DNA of 6,704 bases from Chitinophagales bacterium (GTDB lineage: Bacteria; Bacteroidota; Bacteroidia; Chitinophagales; UBA8649). The stretch lies in NCBI GenBank assembly GCA_016777395.1, contig JADHRO010000122.1:1-6704 (forward strand), written 5' to 3'. A model generated the notes under the pieces. It had not been told where the DNA came from. It did not search any database and saw only the letters and a program-made list of their open reading frames with translations. Shown here in pieces: positions 1 through 6,704 of this stretch (position 1 is its first letter; every line of letters starts with the position of its first letter). A program made the translations under genes and the position numbers.

Positions 1-194
1 ATCCAAATGGCTCGAAATATAATACAGCTATGTTATGCGATGATACTGGTCGACATTTAGTAATGATGCCACACATTGAACGGTCTATTTTCCAGTGGAA
101 TTGGGCGAATTATCCTGCAGGTCGCAAGGATGAGGTAAGTCCTTGGCTGGAAGCCTTTGTAAATGCCCGGAAGTGGTGTATAGAGAAGGAATAA
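1..194 (+). CDS. purL: Phosphoribosylformylglycinamidine synthase, C-terminal end (partial)
   Basis: Only the last 63 codons are present; the first complete codon begins at base 3 and the TAA stop is at 192-194. The fragment opens with PNGSKYNTAML, then has GRHLVMMPHIERSIFQW and ends DEVSPWLEAFVNARKWCIEKE. This is the end of the class-I glutamine amidotransferase domain that closes the large, single-chain form of PurL. In this family the His and Glu of the Cys-His-Glu glutaminase triad lie in the MPHxER motif, seen here as H24 and E26 of the fragment, with Ile at the variable position. The enzyme converts FGAR, ATP and glutamine to FGAM in cytoplasmic de novo purine synthesis. The large form is normally around 1,200 residues, so about 95% of the gene lies to the left of the window. 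The gene converges on ligA. Identification rests on the motif and the ending, both of which are distinctive. Confidence 0.93.
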   Translation, partial: PNGSKYNTAMLCDDTGRHLVMMPHIERSIFQWNWANYPAGRKDEVSPWLEAFVNARKWCIEKE

Positions 195-301
195 GTTTTT
201 TGCAAAGACGCATCGCATTAATCAAGGTTGGTTTATAGCACCAAGCAAGAGGGGATATTCAACAAGAAATATTATAACATTTGGGTCTCTGCGAGAGCAC
301 A

Positions 302-2407
302 CTAAGCAATCATCTCTAAAAAGTCATCCTCAGAAATAACATGGATCAAGGTTTCACCTGCCTTATCATTAATTTTTTCCGCTTTAGTCAACTTGGATCC
401 TGCTTTTTCTCCTGCGACAAGGTAGTTGAGCTTTGCACTCACCCCACTAATGTTTTTGCCGCCATTCTCTTCAACCAACTCCTTGGCTTTGTCTCTTGAG
501 AATTTGCTCAAGGCACCCGTAAACAAAAAAGTTAATCCTTCCAGTTTCGTACTCTTTAGAATATTATCTTCTTTTGTTTTTTCAACCTTCACACCAAATT
601 GCTCCAAATTTTTGAGCATCTGTTGGTTTTCTTCGTTTTGAAAAAAACTACTAATACTTTCTGCAACTTTAGGACCGACATCTTCCAATTCCGCCAAGCT
701 ATCCGGCGTCCATCGCTCAAGGTCATCAATACGCTGAATCTGTTTCTCTAGAATCTTGGCAGTAGCACTTCCTACGTGTCGAATTCCCAAACCGACCAAC
801 AAACGCCACAGTGGCTGTTGCATGGAGTCCGCAACCCCTTGCCGTAGATTTTCCACCGATTTATATTTCCAACCTTCTAAGGCAAGTATCTGCTCATAGT
901 CTAAGCGATAAATATCTTCAATATTACTAAGCAAGCCTTCCAGCATAAATCGCTTTACAATATCCTTGCCCATGCCATCAATATCCATGGCTCCTTTCGA
1001 TACAAAATGAATCACACGCTCTTCTGCTTGAGCTGGACATTCTACATTTTCACAGCGCCAAACCGCCTCACCTTCTGGCCTTACTAACTTCGCTTCGCAT
1101 GATGGACAGTTAGTAGGGAAAATGACCTCTCCTACTTGCTTTCGCTTATTTAAGTCCACGCCAGCTATGTATGGAATCACATCGCCGGCTCGTTCTACCT
1201 TTACATAATCGCCGATATGTATATCCTTCTCCAGGATAAAATCGGCGTTGTGCAAAGATACCGAAGACACCGTAACCCCTGCTAATCGAACAGGGTCTAA
1301 CTTTGCAACTGGTGTAACGGCTCCTGTTCTTCCTACTTGATATTCAATATTTAACAACTGTGTGGTCGCCTGTCTTGCCTTAAATTTATAGGCGATTGCC
1401 CATCTCGGGTGATGTGCAGTTGAACCTAATGAGTTTTGTAAACGAAGATTGTCTACTTTCACCACCATACCATCTATCTCATAGTTATAATTATCTCTTT
1501 TTGCCTCCCATCCTTTAACAAAACCGACCACATCTTCAATATTTTTACTCAAGGTTTTTTCTTGACCAGGAACCTGAAATCCTAAACCAGCTAACATTTC
1601 AATATTTTGAAAATGAGAAGTAAATGCTTCACCTAACATTTCATTGCCCTTATCATCCACTACGAATCCAATTTGATAGATGAAGGCCTCTAAATTGCGC
1701 TTAGCTACTTCCTTAGGGTCTTTCATACGTAAAGAACCTGAAGCCGTATTGCGGGAATTTTGAAAAACCTTCAAGCCTGCCTTTTCTCTTTGCTCATTCA
1801 TTGAGTCAAATGTTTCGAGCTCAATAACAACCTCGCCTCTTAATTCAATCTTGTGAATTCCAAACTTCGAAAATGGTGCAACATGCGGAATTCTTTTTAT
1901 TTCCCTTGCATTGGCAGTAATCTCCTCCCCCTCAGTGCCATTACCTCTTGTAGCGGCCCTTACCAGTCGATCATTTTCATATACTAAAGCGATACTTGCT
2001 CCATCAAACTTTGGTTCTACACAATAACTAAATCCCTCTCTGTTGCTCAGCTTTATAATAGATTCATCAAAGGCATTGAGGTCCTCAGCATTGTATGAAT
2101 TACTCAAGGAAAGCATCGGAACAGTGTGCGCCACCGTCTTAAAATCCTTCGTTAAAGCCTGAGCTACGCGTTGAGTGGGAGAATCGCTAGTAACAAGTTC
2201 CGGATATGAATTTTCAAGTTCTTTTAAAGATTTAAAAAGCTTATCATATTCTACGTCAGAAATAATCGGTTCAGCTTTAAGGTAATATTTCCAATCATGG
2301 AAGTTAATGATTTCCCTTAATACTACAACATCCTCTTTTACCAATTTCTTATAAAGCAAATTGTCGGTTTGCACCTGCATCTCATCATCGTTCCAAACTT
2401 TTTCCAT
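302..2407 (-). CDS. ligA: NAD+-dependent DNA ligase LigA
   Basis: The 701-residue protein is full length for bacterial LigA, which is usually 660-700. It seals 3'-OH/5'-phosphate nicks during replication and repair, using NAD+ as adenylate donor. Visible domains in order are: the Ia NMN-binding region (about 25-90, YYLKAEPIISDVEYD); the nucleotidyltransferase domain with catalytic Lys133 in EPKFDG, RGNGTEGE (154-161), ELRGEVV (188-194) and EIDGMVVKVD (310-319); the OB fold (about 350-430, GRTGAVTPVAKL); a four-Cys zinc finger (C434, C437, C452, C457); helix-hairpin-helix repeats (about 470-600, including LEDVGPKVAESI); and a C-terminal BRCT domain (about 621-701, LEGLTFLFTGALS). All key residues are intact. 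The ATG at 2407 gives an N-terminus somewhat longer than many LigA proteins; M10 is an alternative start. No Shine-Dalgarno sequence precedes either. The gene follows gldB after 10 bp and is probably cotranscribed with it. Confidence 0.97.
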   Translation of the reverse strand: MEKVWNDDEMQVQTDNLLYKKLVKEDVVVLREIINFHDWKYYLKAEPIISDVEYDKLFKSLKELENSYPELVTSDSPTQRVAQALTKDFKTVAHTVPMLSLSNSYNAEDLNAFDESIIKLSNREGFSYCVEPKFDGASIALVYENDRLVRAATRGNGTEGEEITANAREIKRIPHVAPFSKFGIHKIELRGEVVIELETFDSMNEQREKAGLKVFQNSRNTASGSLRMKDPKEVAKRNLEAFIYQIGFVVDDKGNEMLGEAFTSHFQNIEMLAGLGFQVPGQEKTLSKNIEDVVGFVKGWEAKRDNYNYEIDGMVVKVDNLRLQNSLGSTAHHPRWAIAYKFKARQATTQLLNIEYQVGRTGAVTPVAKLDPVRLAGVTVSSVSLHNADFILEKDIHIGDYVKVERAGDVIPYIAGVDLNKRKQVGEVIFPTNCPSCEAKLVRPEGEAVWRCENVECPAQAEERVIHFVSKGAMDIDGMGKDIVKRFMLEGLLSNIEDIYRLDYEQILALEGWKYKSVENLRQGVADSMQQPLWRLLVGLGIRHVGSATAKILEKQIQRIDDLERWTPDSLAELEDVGPKVAESISSFFQNEENQQMLKNLEQFGVKVEKTKEDNILKSTKLEGLTFLFTGALSKFSRDKAKELVEENGGKNISGVSAKLNYLVAGEKAGSKLTKAEKINDKAGETLIHVISEDDFLEMIA

Positions 2408-2417
2408 GCAGTTGTCT

Positions 2418-3458
2418 TTACTTCGGTTTATAATTACTCTTCGCTAAAATGACAGCTGGAGGCGTTTCAAGCATATCTTTTAAAGAAACATTCTCTTCGA
2501 CTTTCTTCATATACTGATTAACAATTTGCCAGCCTACCCAACTTCCAACATTGCCTGGAGCTTGCTCTGGCATTCCTGCGGTTAGGGGCCCTTCGCCAAT
2601 ATGACGACTATGTTCCATATAGTTCTTCGAATAGAATAAATCATGTTCATTATAGAACTTCCAAATTTCACCTTCTGCATCTTCACACCAGTCATATTGT
2701 TCTTTGGTATAACCAATGAGAATGTGTTTCTCTTTTTCCGGTTGCATGCACTCCTTAAAATAATGCAGCTTCCCCTTTTCAATCATTGCATGAATCAATG
2801 CATCTGTTTCAGCTAGCTCATCTAGAGCATAATATGCGTTAAACAAAACCTCCATGGCATTAGGTACTATATATTCAGCCTGAAATCGACGGATAAGGTA
2901 ATTTGGGAAATCAAAACTGCCGTAATACATATACTCTTTACCTAAATACATGTCTAAAGACAGCGCAATAAAGACCGAATCTAAAGCCACGGCATTATAG
3001 CCAAATTCACTGATCATAGTTTTAAAATGAGGTAAATCTTTGTTTGGAAAATAGTACTTAAAATGCTTCATTGCTTCCGTGAGTTCCTCTTTAAGCGGAG
3101 TAATATCTCCATAATGGACTTGCACCGTATCATACAAATCTAATACATACGGGTTTGTGAAAAAATGATTGAGATCCAGCATGGTAGGACTTAAGGTGTC
3201 ACTGATTGGACCAAAGCGCATGACATTGATTGTATAAAAGTCGAAGAAACTAGAATCTTGCTGGCGAACTTTTGCCAAACTAGCATACAAATTATTAGTG
3301 TCCGCAGAAAAGAAGGATTGGTCAAAACGGTCAATAGCTATATTTAATTCAATAGCTGAAACATCTATCTTTTTTGTATTTTTGTTGAACAAATCACAAC
3401 TAACCAGTGATAGGAGACCAATACAAATTAAAGAAAGATAAGGGAATGCATTCTTCAT
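2418..3458 (-). CDS. gldB: Gliding motility lipoprotein GldB
   Basis: This predicted 346-residue lipoprotein starts MKNAFPYLSLICIGLLSLVSC, a short signal peptide with lipobox LVSC (Cys21 would be lipidated). The reading frame stays open 30 codons further upstream to 3548, but that extension would bury the lipoprotein signal and overlap the divergent barrel gene, so I place the start at the ATG at 3456-3458. Segments matching my memory of the GldB family are DRFDQSFF (43-50), HFKYYFP (132-138), SLDMYLG (167-173), an ALIHAMIEKGKLHYF helix (220-234), and the ending PLTAGMPEQAPGNVGSWVGWQIV (291-313 region). In Flavobacterium johnsoniae GldB is an envelope lipoprotein required for gliding, but homologues also occur in non-gliding Bacteroidota, so motility here is inference. 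No gldC follows; ligA starts 10 bp downstream. The family assignment is strong, while the molecular function is not known from sequence. Confidence 0.88.
   Translation of the reverse strand: MKNAFPYLSLICIGLLSLVSCDLFNKNTKKIDVSAIELNIAIDRFDQSFFSADTNNLYASLAKVRQQDSSFFDFYTINVMRFGPISDTLSPTMLDLNHFFTNPYVLDLYDTVQVHYGDITPLKEELTEAMKHFKYYFPNKDLPHFKTMISEFGYNAVALDSVFIALSLDMYLGKEYMYYGSFDFPNYLIRRFQAEYIVPNAMEVLFNAYYALDELAETDALIHAMIEKGKLHYFKECMQPEKEKHILIGYTKEQYDWCEDAEGEIWKFYNEHDLFYSKNYMEHSRHIGEGPLTAGMPEQAPGNVGSWVGWQIVNQYMKKVEENVSLKDMLETPPAVILAKSNYKPK
3377..3384 (+). promoter_or_regulatory. Candidate -7 promoter element for the barrel gene-nadE unit
   Basis: TATTTTTG matches the Bacteroidota -7 consensus TAnnTTTG at all fixed positions. 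It lies inside the start of gldB on the opposite strand and would give a leader of roughly 90 nt before the ATG at 3484. No TTG is seen at the proper -33 distance, and such octamers arise by chance in AT-rich DNA, so support is weak. With only 25 bp between the divergent starts, the plus-strand promoter may well lie in this region. Confidence 0.22.
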
Positions 3459-3483
3459 ACATCTGCAAAATAAACCATTCGGC

Positions 3484-4185
3484 ATGAAAAAAATTATAAT
3501 CGCCTTTGCTTTTTTACTTTTTATAACAAATTCTTTTGGACAATACAAAAAATTTCGTTTCGGTCTTCAACTTACCAATGGCGTTTCATTTATAAACTCG
3601 GACAATGTAAATATTTCCGATACAAAGTCTGGATATGCGTTTAGCTATGGATTGCTAACCGAGTATAGCTTCAACGAAAATTATGCGATTAGTACGGGTG
3701 TAAATATAAGCAATCCTAGGGTATCAAGAGCAAACTCCCCTGCTATAAATGCCTATTATTTAGGAGTGAACGATACTGTAAGGACGGCCCTTGGACTACT
3801 AACTGATCAAAAAGAAAGTTATACATTTACCTATATTGATCTCCCCCTTGTTCTCAAGTTAATAACTAAAGAAATTGGTTATTTCAGATATTTTGGAGAA
3901 TTTGGCATTGTTAATTCCTTTAGAGTCCGATCAAGATTTACGCTGGATGGTTCTTCTTTAGAAAATAAATCTATTAATAAAAAGTTATCGCCCTTTGATA
4001 TTCGATCAAATTTTTACAACGCTAGCCTTAAAGTAGGCGGAGGGTTTGAATACATCATCAGTGATAAGACCACTTTTTTAGTTGAACTATCTTTCAATAA
4101 TGGTTTTATAAATATCCTTGATGATGGAGACGATAAACGATCAGTTTTACGAATGGTTAACCTTACCACAGGAATTATGTTTTAG
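3484..4185 (+). CDS. Outer-membrane beta-barrel protein, PorT-like family
   Basis: This 233-residue protein has a clear Sec signal peptide: MKK, a hydrophobic core IIIAFAFLLFI, then TNSFGQ with likely cleavage between G19 and Q20, a pattern common in Bacteroidota exported proteins. The mature part shows alternating hydrophobic/polar strands (FRFGLQLTNGVSF, YAFSYGLLTEYSF, YAISTGVNIS, YTFTYIDLPLVLKL at 113-126, FRYFGEFGIVNSFRV, ASLKVGGGFEYII, TFLVELSFNNGFINI, VNLTTGIMF) and ends in Phe. That is the layout of the small eight-or-so-stranded barrels of the OMP_b-brl_2/PorT-like class, in which a YI(D/E)LPL-type segment is typical. Substrate and role cannot be read from the sequence, and I do not call it PorT itself. 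It starts 25 bp from the divergent gldB start and ends 15 bp before nadE, so it is probably the first gene of a transcript with nadE. Confidence 0.82.
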   Translation: MKKIIIAFAFLLFITNSFGQYKKFRFGLQLTNGVSFINSDNVNISDTKSGYAFSYGLLTEYSFNENYAISTGVNISNPRVSRANSPAINAYYLGVNDTVRTALGLLTDQKESYTFTYIDLPLVLKLITKEIGYFRYFGEFGIVNSFRVRSRFTLDGSSLENKSINKKLSPFDIRSNFYNASLKVGGGFEYIISDKTTFLVELSFNNGFINILDDGDDKRSVLRMVNLTTGIMF

Positions 4186-4200
4186 TGGAAATATGTACAC

Positions 4201-5835
4201 ATGAAAATTGCAATTGCTCAGTTAAATTATCACATTGGACACTTTGAAAAAAACTTCGATAAAATCAAAAGTGCGATAGCAAATGCTGTTCATATAAAAG
4301 CAGATCTTGTACTTTTTGGTGAATTGGCAGTTTGTGGATATCCTCCGCGGGATTTTTTAGAATTTGAAGATTTTATTAATAAATGTGACCAGTTAATAGA
4401 AAAAATTAAGCCCCTCACCTCAAACATTGCTGTGGTCATAGGTGCGCCAAGTAGGAATCCTATTTCCGAAGGCAAAGACCTGTTTAATTCGGCTTATTTT
4501 ATTGCAAATGAAGAAATAATTGGAATTACACATAAAGCCTTGCTGCCTACCTATGATATTTTTGACGAGTATCGATACTTTGAACCGAGTAAAGAATTTC
4601 ATGTCGTCGAGTTTAAAGGAAAGAAAATTGCACTTACCATTTGTGAGGACATTTGGAATATTGGCAATGAAAATCCGCTTTACCCAGTATGCCCAATGGA
4701 TAGTTTAATCCAAGAAAAACCAGATTTCATACTAAATCTCTCTGCCTCTCCTTTTTCCTATAAACAAGCTGAAGAACGTAAGGAAATTGTGAAAGCGAAT
4801 TCCCTTCGATATGGCATTCCTTTATTTTATGCCAATCATGTGGGTGCACAGACAGAGATTATTTTTGACGGAGGCTCGCTTGCTGCCAACAGCAAAGGAG
4901 AAATCATTGCTGAACTACCTTACTTTCAGGAATGTATTGAAATGATTGATAGTGAGGAAATCGATGACTTGATTGGAATTGAACAAAAAATGTCAAAAAT
5001 TGAACGTATTCATTTGGCATTGGTAAGCGGTATCAAGCAGTATTTTGGCAAGTTAGGTTTTACAAAAGCGACCTTGGGCTTGTCTGGGGGCATTGATTCC
5101 GCAGTTGTCTTAGCGTTGGCTGTAGAAGCTTTAGGTAAAGAAAATGTCTTGTCGGTACTCTTGCCTTCGCATTATAGCAGTGAACACTCCGTAAAAGATT
5201 CATTGGAGATATGCGATAATTTAAAATCTCCTTATAAGATTATTCCCATTGAGGATATGTACCACAATGTTGAAAGAAACCTTAAACCGCATTTAGAAGA
5301 TAAAGCCAATGATGTAACTGAAGAAAATATTCAAGCACGACTAAGAGGCTTAAGTCTTATGGCTATATCTAATAAATTGGGGTATATTTTATTAAACACT
5401 ACGAATAAAAGTGAAGCTGCCGTGGGATATGGGACATTATACGGTGATATGTGTGGAGGTCTTTCGGTCATTGGTGATTTATATAAAGGGCAGGTTTATG
5501 ATTTAGCTCGACACATCAACAAAGAACAAGAGATTATTCCGAAAAATATTATCACTAAAGCACCCTCAGCAGAATTGCGGCCCAATCAAAAAGATAGTGA
5601 CTCATTACCTGACTACGATAAGCTAGACGCAATTCTCTTCCACTACATTGAAGAGCAGTTGGGGCCAAAAGAAATTATAGCATTAGGATATGATGAAGCT
5701 CTGGTCAATCGAATTTTACGATTAGTAAACATAAGTGAGTGGAAGCGCCATCAAATGGCTCCTGTACTGCGGGTATCGTCAAAAGCATTTGGCATGGGCA
5801 GACGAGTGCCTATTGTGGCAAAATATTTAGGTTAA
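4201..5835 (+). CDS. nadE: Glutamine-dependent NAD+ synthetase NadE
   Basis: The 544-residue cytoplasmic enzyme amidates deamido-NAD+ to NAD+ using ATP and glutamine-derived ammonia, the last step of NAD+ synthesis. Residues 1 to about 250 form a nitrilase/CN-hydrolase glutaminase domain with the Glu-Lys-Cys triad visible as E41 (FGELAVCGYPP), K112 (THKALLPTYD) and C148 (ALTICEDIW). Residues from about 265 to 544 form the ATP-pyrophosphatase synthetase domain, with the PP-loop SGGIDS at 295-300, LLNTTNKSE (397-405), GDMCGGLSVIGDLYK (415-429) and PSAELRPNQKDSDSLPDYD (455-473). The length is normal for the two-domain form, and no catalytic residue is missing. The ATG at 4201 fits the canonical MKIAIAQLNY start; no Shine-Dalgarno sequence is present. 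It follows the barrel gene by 15 bp, which suggests cotranscription, and its stop codon lies in the loop of a hairpin. Confidence 0.97.
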   Translation: MKIAIAQLNYHIGHFEKNFDKIKSAIANAVHIKADLVLFGELAVCGYPPRDFLEFEDFINKCDQLIEKIKPLTSNIAVVIGAPSRNPISEGKDLFNSAYFIANEEIIGITHKALLPTYDIFDEYRYFEPSKEFHVVEFKGKKIALTICEDIWNIGNENPLYPVCPMDSLIQEKPDFILNLSASPFSYKQAEERKEIVKANSLRYGIPLFYANHVGAQTEIIFDGGSLAANSKGEIIAELPYFQECIEMIDSEEIDDLIGIEQKMSKIERIHLALVSGIKQYFGKLGFTKATLGLSGGIDSAVVLALAVEALGKENVLSVLLPSHYSSEHSVKDSLEICDNLKSPYKIIPIEDMYHNVERNLKPHLEDKANDVTEENIQARLRGLSLMAISNKLGYILLNTTNKSEAAVGYGTLYGDMCGGLSVIGDLYKGQVYDLARHINKEQEIIPKNIITKAPSAELRPNQKDSDSLPDYDKLDAILFHYIEEQLGPKEIIALGYDEALVNRILRLVNISEWKRHQMAPVLRVSSKAFGMGRRVPIVAKYLG

Positions 5836-5844
5836 GACCTAAAT
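5825..5844 (+). terminator. Hairpin over the nadE stop codon, possible weak terminator
   Basis: ATTTAGGT (5825-5832) pairs perfectly with ACCTAAAT (5837-5844) around a 4-nt loop, TAAG, that contains the nadE stop codon TAA. The stem is 8 bp, but only three pairs are G-C or C-G, and no run of T follows (TCGCTTTGC). It is therefore not a classic intrinsic terminator, though it could stabilise the 3' end. Part of the left arm, the loop and one base of the right arm can instead pair with 5870-5878. Confidence 0.35.
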
Positions 5845-5899
5845 CGCTTTGCATTGAATGTTTAACACTTCTTAACCTCCTTATAATTCTTTGGTTTTA

Positions 5900-5907
5900 T
5901 AAATTTG
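5900..5907 (+). promoter_or_regulatory. Candidate -7 promoter element for the MoxR gene
   Basis: TAAATTTG fits the Bacteroidota -7 consensus TAnnTTTG exactly and lies in the only real gap upstream of the ATPase gene. Transcription would begin near 5914, leaving a leader of about 15 nt before the ATG at 5929. No clear TTG occurs about 20 bp upstream, so the -33 part is missing or degenerate. An overlapping TATAAA (5898-5903) could also fit a conventional -10 box. Position makes this better supported than the candidate at 3377. Confidence 0.4.
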
Positions 5908-5928
5908 TATTTCAAAATTTGTCAACTT

Positions 5929-6704
5929 ATGGAAAATACAAGTGTGGATATTAGAGAGTTAACCGAAAAGATTGAAAAAGAAAGTGGATTCATTGATTTG
6001 ATCAATTTAGAAATCGGAAAGTCTATTGTAGGGCAAAAGAAAATGGTTGAACGTTTAGTTTTAGCTATGCTTGCCAATGGGCATATACTGCTCGAAGGGG
6101 TGCCTGGATTGGCCAAAACCCTTGCAATAAAATCCTTATCCTCTGCCGTTGAAGGTCAATTTAGTCGAATCCAATTCACTCCCGACTTACTTCCCGCAGA
6201 TATTATAGGAACCATGATTTACAATCAAAAAGAGAATGACTTCAAAATTAAGAAAGGACCAATATTTGCAAACTTTGTGCTAGCTGATGAGATTAATCGC
6301 GCTCCTGCCAAAGTTCAAAGTGCTTTGCTAGAAGCTATGCAAGAAAAACAAATTACGATAGGTGATACCAGCTTTAAATTAGACGAACCCTTTTTAGTTT
6401 TAGCCACACAAAACCCAATTGAACAAGAAGGGACATACCCTTTACCTGAGGCTCAGATCGATCGTTTTATGTTGAAGGTGAATATCACCTACCCACAAAA
6501 AGAGGAAGAGCGGCAAATTATTCGAATGAATATTGGAAACCAGCAATCAACTATTAACCCGGCTGCAAGCCTGGAGGCCATTCGCAAAGGTAGAGAGTTA
6601 GTCAAAGAAGTCTATATGGATGAGAAGATTGAACAATACATCTTGGATATCGTGTTTGCTACGAGAGACCCTTCGGCAAACAACCTGAAGAAAATTGCTC
6701 CACT
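5929..6704 (+). CDS. MoxR-family AAA+ ATPase (partial, 3' end outside window)
   Basis: The first 258 codons are present and the frame is open to the window edge; family members are usually around 320-330 residues, so roughly a fifth is missing. The AAA_3-type ATPase core is complete: Walker A GVPGLAKT (57-64, Lys63), Walker B FVLADE (116-121) followed by INRAPAKVQSALLEAMQE, sensor-1 ATQNP (159-163, Asn162), and the arginine-finger region EAQIDRF (174-180). The IVGQ (33-36) and HILLEGVPG segments are typical. MoxR proteins are thought to act as chaperone-like ATPases that mature or activate partner proteins, commonly encoded beside DUF58 and von Willebrand A-domain (Bat) proteins. Any such partners here would lie to the right and cannot be seen. 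The ATG at 5929 is chosen because the MENTSVDIRELTEKIEKE start has a family-typical length before IVGQ and a candidate promoter just upstream. No Shine-Dalgarno sequence is present. Confidence 0.93.
   Translation, partial: MENTSVDIRELTEKIEKESGFIDLINLEIGKSIVGQKKMVERLVLAMLANGHILLEGVPGLAKTLAIKSLSSAVEGQFSRIQFTPDLLPADIIGTMIYNQKENDFKIKKGPIFANFVLADEINRAPAKVQSALLEAMQEKQITIGDTSFKLDEPFLVLATQNPIEQEGTYPLPEAQIDRFMLKVNITYPQKEEERQIIRMNIGNQQSTINPAASLEAIRKGRELVKEVYMDEKIEQYILDIVFATRDPSANNLKKIAP

Noticed and set aside
426..641. Plus-strand open frame opposite the ligA BRCT region
   Set aside because: It is antisense to a conserved domain, and its Ser/Phe/Leu-rich composition is what the complement of Lys/Glu-rich coding gives.
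2380..2407. Start of ligA at the second Met (M10) instead of the first
   Set aside because: It is possible, as the first nine residues lie outside the conserved domain. The first ATG is only 10 bp after the gldB stop, the tight spacing expected within an operon, and neither start has a Shine-Dalgarno sequence to decide, so I kept the longer form.
2582..2782. Short minus-strand open frame inside gldB in another frame
   Set aside because: It overlaps a conserved part of GldB, its translation is low in structure and rich in basic residues, and it has no start context.
3459..3548. 30-codon upstream extension of the gldB reading frame
   Set aside because: It would place the LVSC lipobox and signal peptide internally, overlaps the start of the barrel gene, and the extra residues look unlike a signal peptide or any domain. 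The ATG at 3458 gives a standard lipoprotein start.
4186..4200. Possible NAD+-sensing riboswitch before nadE
   Set aside because: Only 15 bp lies between the barrel gene stop and the nadE ATG, too short for an aptamer, and I see no structured leader.
4290..4602. Two short minus-strand open frames within nadE
   Set aside because: They are antisense to strongly conserved NadE catalytic-domain coding sequence, and their translations show nothing recognisable.
5739..5954. 71-codon open frame on the plus strand spanning the end of nadE and the gap
   Set aside because: Most of it is out-of-frame nadE coding sequence, it overlaps the start of the MoxR gene, and its translation has no recognisable domain.

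Overview
The window is low-GC chromosomal DNA from a member of the Bacteroidota. Support for this comes from a GldB-type gliding-motility lipoprotein, an outer-membrane barrel protein of the PorT-like kind with a signal peptide ending SFG|Q, a large-type PurL tail, and start codons with no Shine-Dalgarno sequence. One candidate promoter also matches the Bacteroidota -7 consensus TAnnTTTG. The style of LigA, with an extended N-terminus and FHDWKYYL...ISDVEYD, recalls Saprospiria/Chitinophagia-like sequences from memory, but the class cannot be fixed from this window.

Layout. At the left edge is the last 63 codons of purL (+), which converges on ligA across about 107 bp. ligA (NAD+-dependent DNA ligase) and gldB lie on the minus strand, separated by 10 bp, and are probably one transcript in the order gldB-ligA. 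Only 25 bp separates the gldB start (after correction to an internal ATG) from a divergent start on the plus strand. That strand carries a small outer-membrane beta-barrel gene, then, 15 bp later, nadE (glutamine-dependent NAD+ synthetase), and after a 93-bp gap the first 258 codons of a MoxR-family AAA+ ATPase that runs off the window.

How the genes relate. purL (purine synthesis), nadE (last step of NAD+ synthesis) and ligA (consumes NAD+ to seal nicks) are housekeeping enzymes. gldB and the barrel protein are envelope proteins. nadE next to gldB recalls a neighbourhood I remember from flavobacterial gliding loci, but here the two are divergent and no gldC is seen. I see no RNA gene, mobile element, CRISPR array, phage gene or toxin-antitoxin pair. 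I also see no convincing evidence of an undescribed system. The main points of interest are the compact divergent junction, the nested inverted repeats after nadE, and a repeat-like sequence at the 3' end of ligA.
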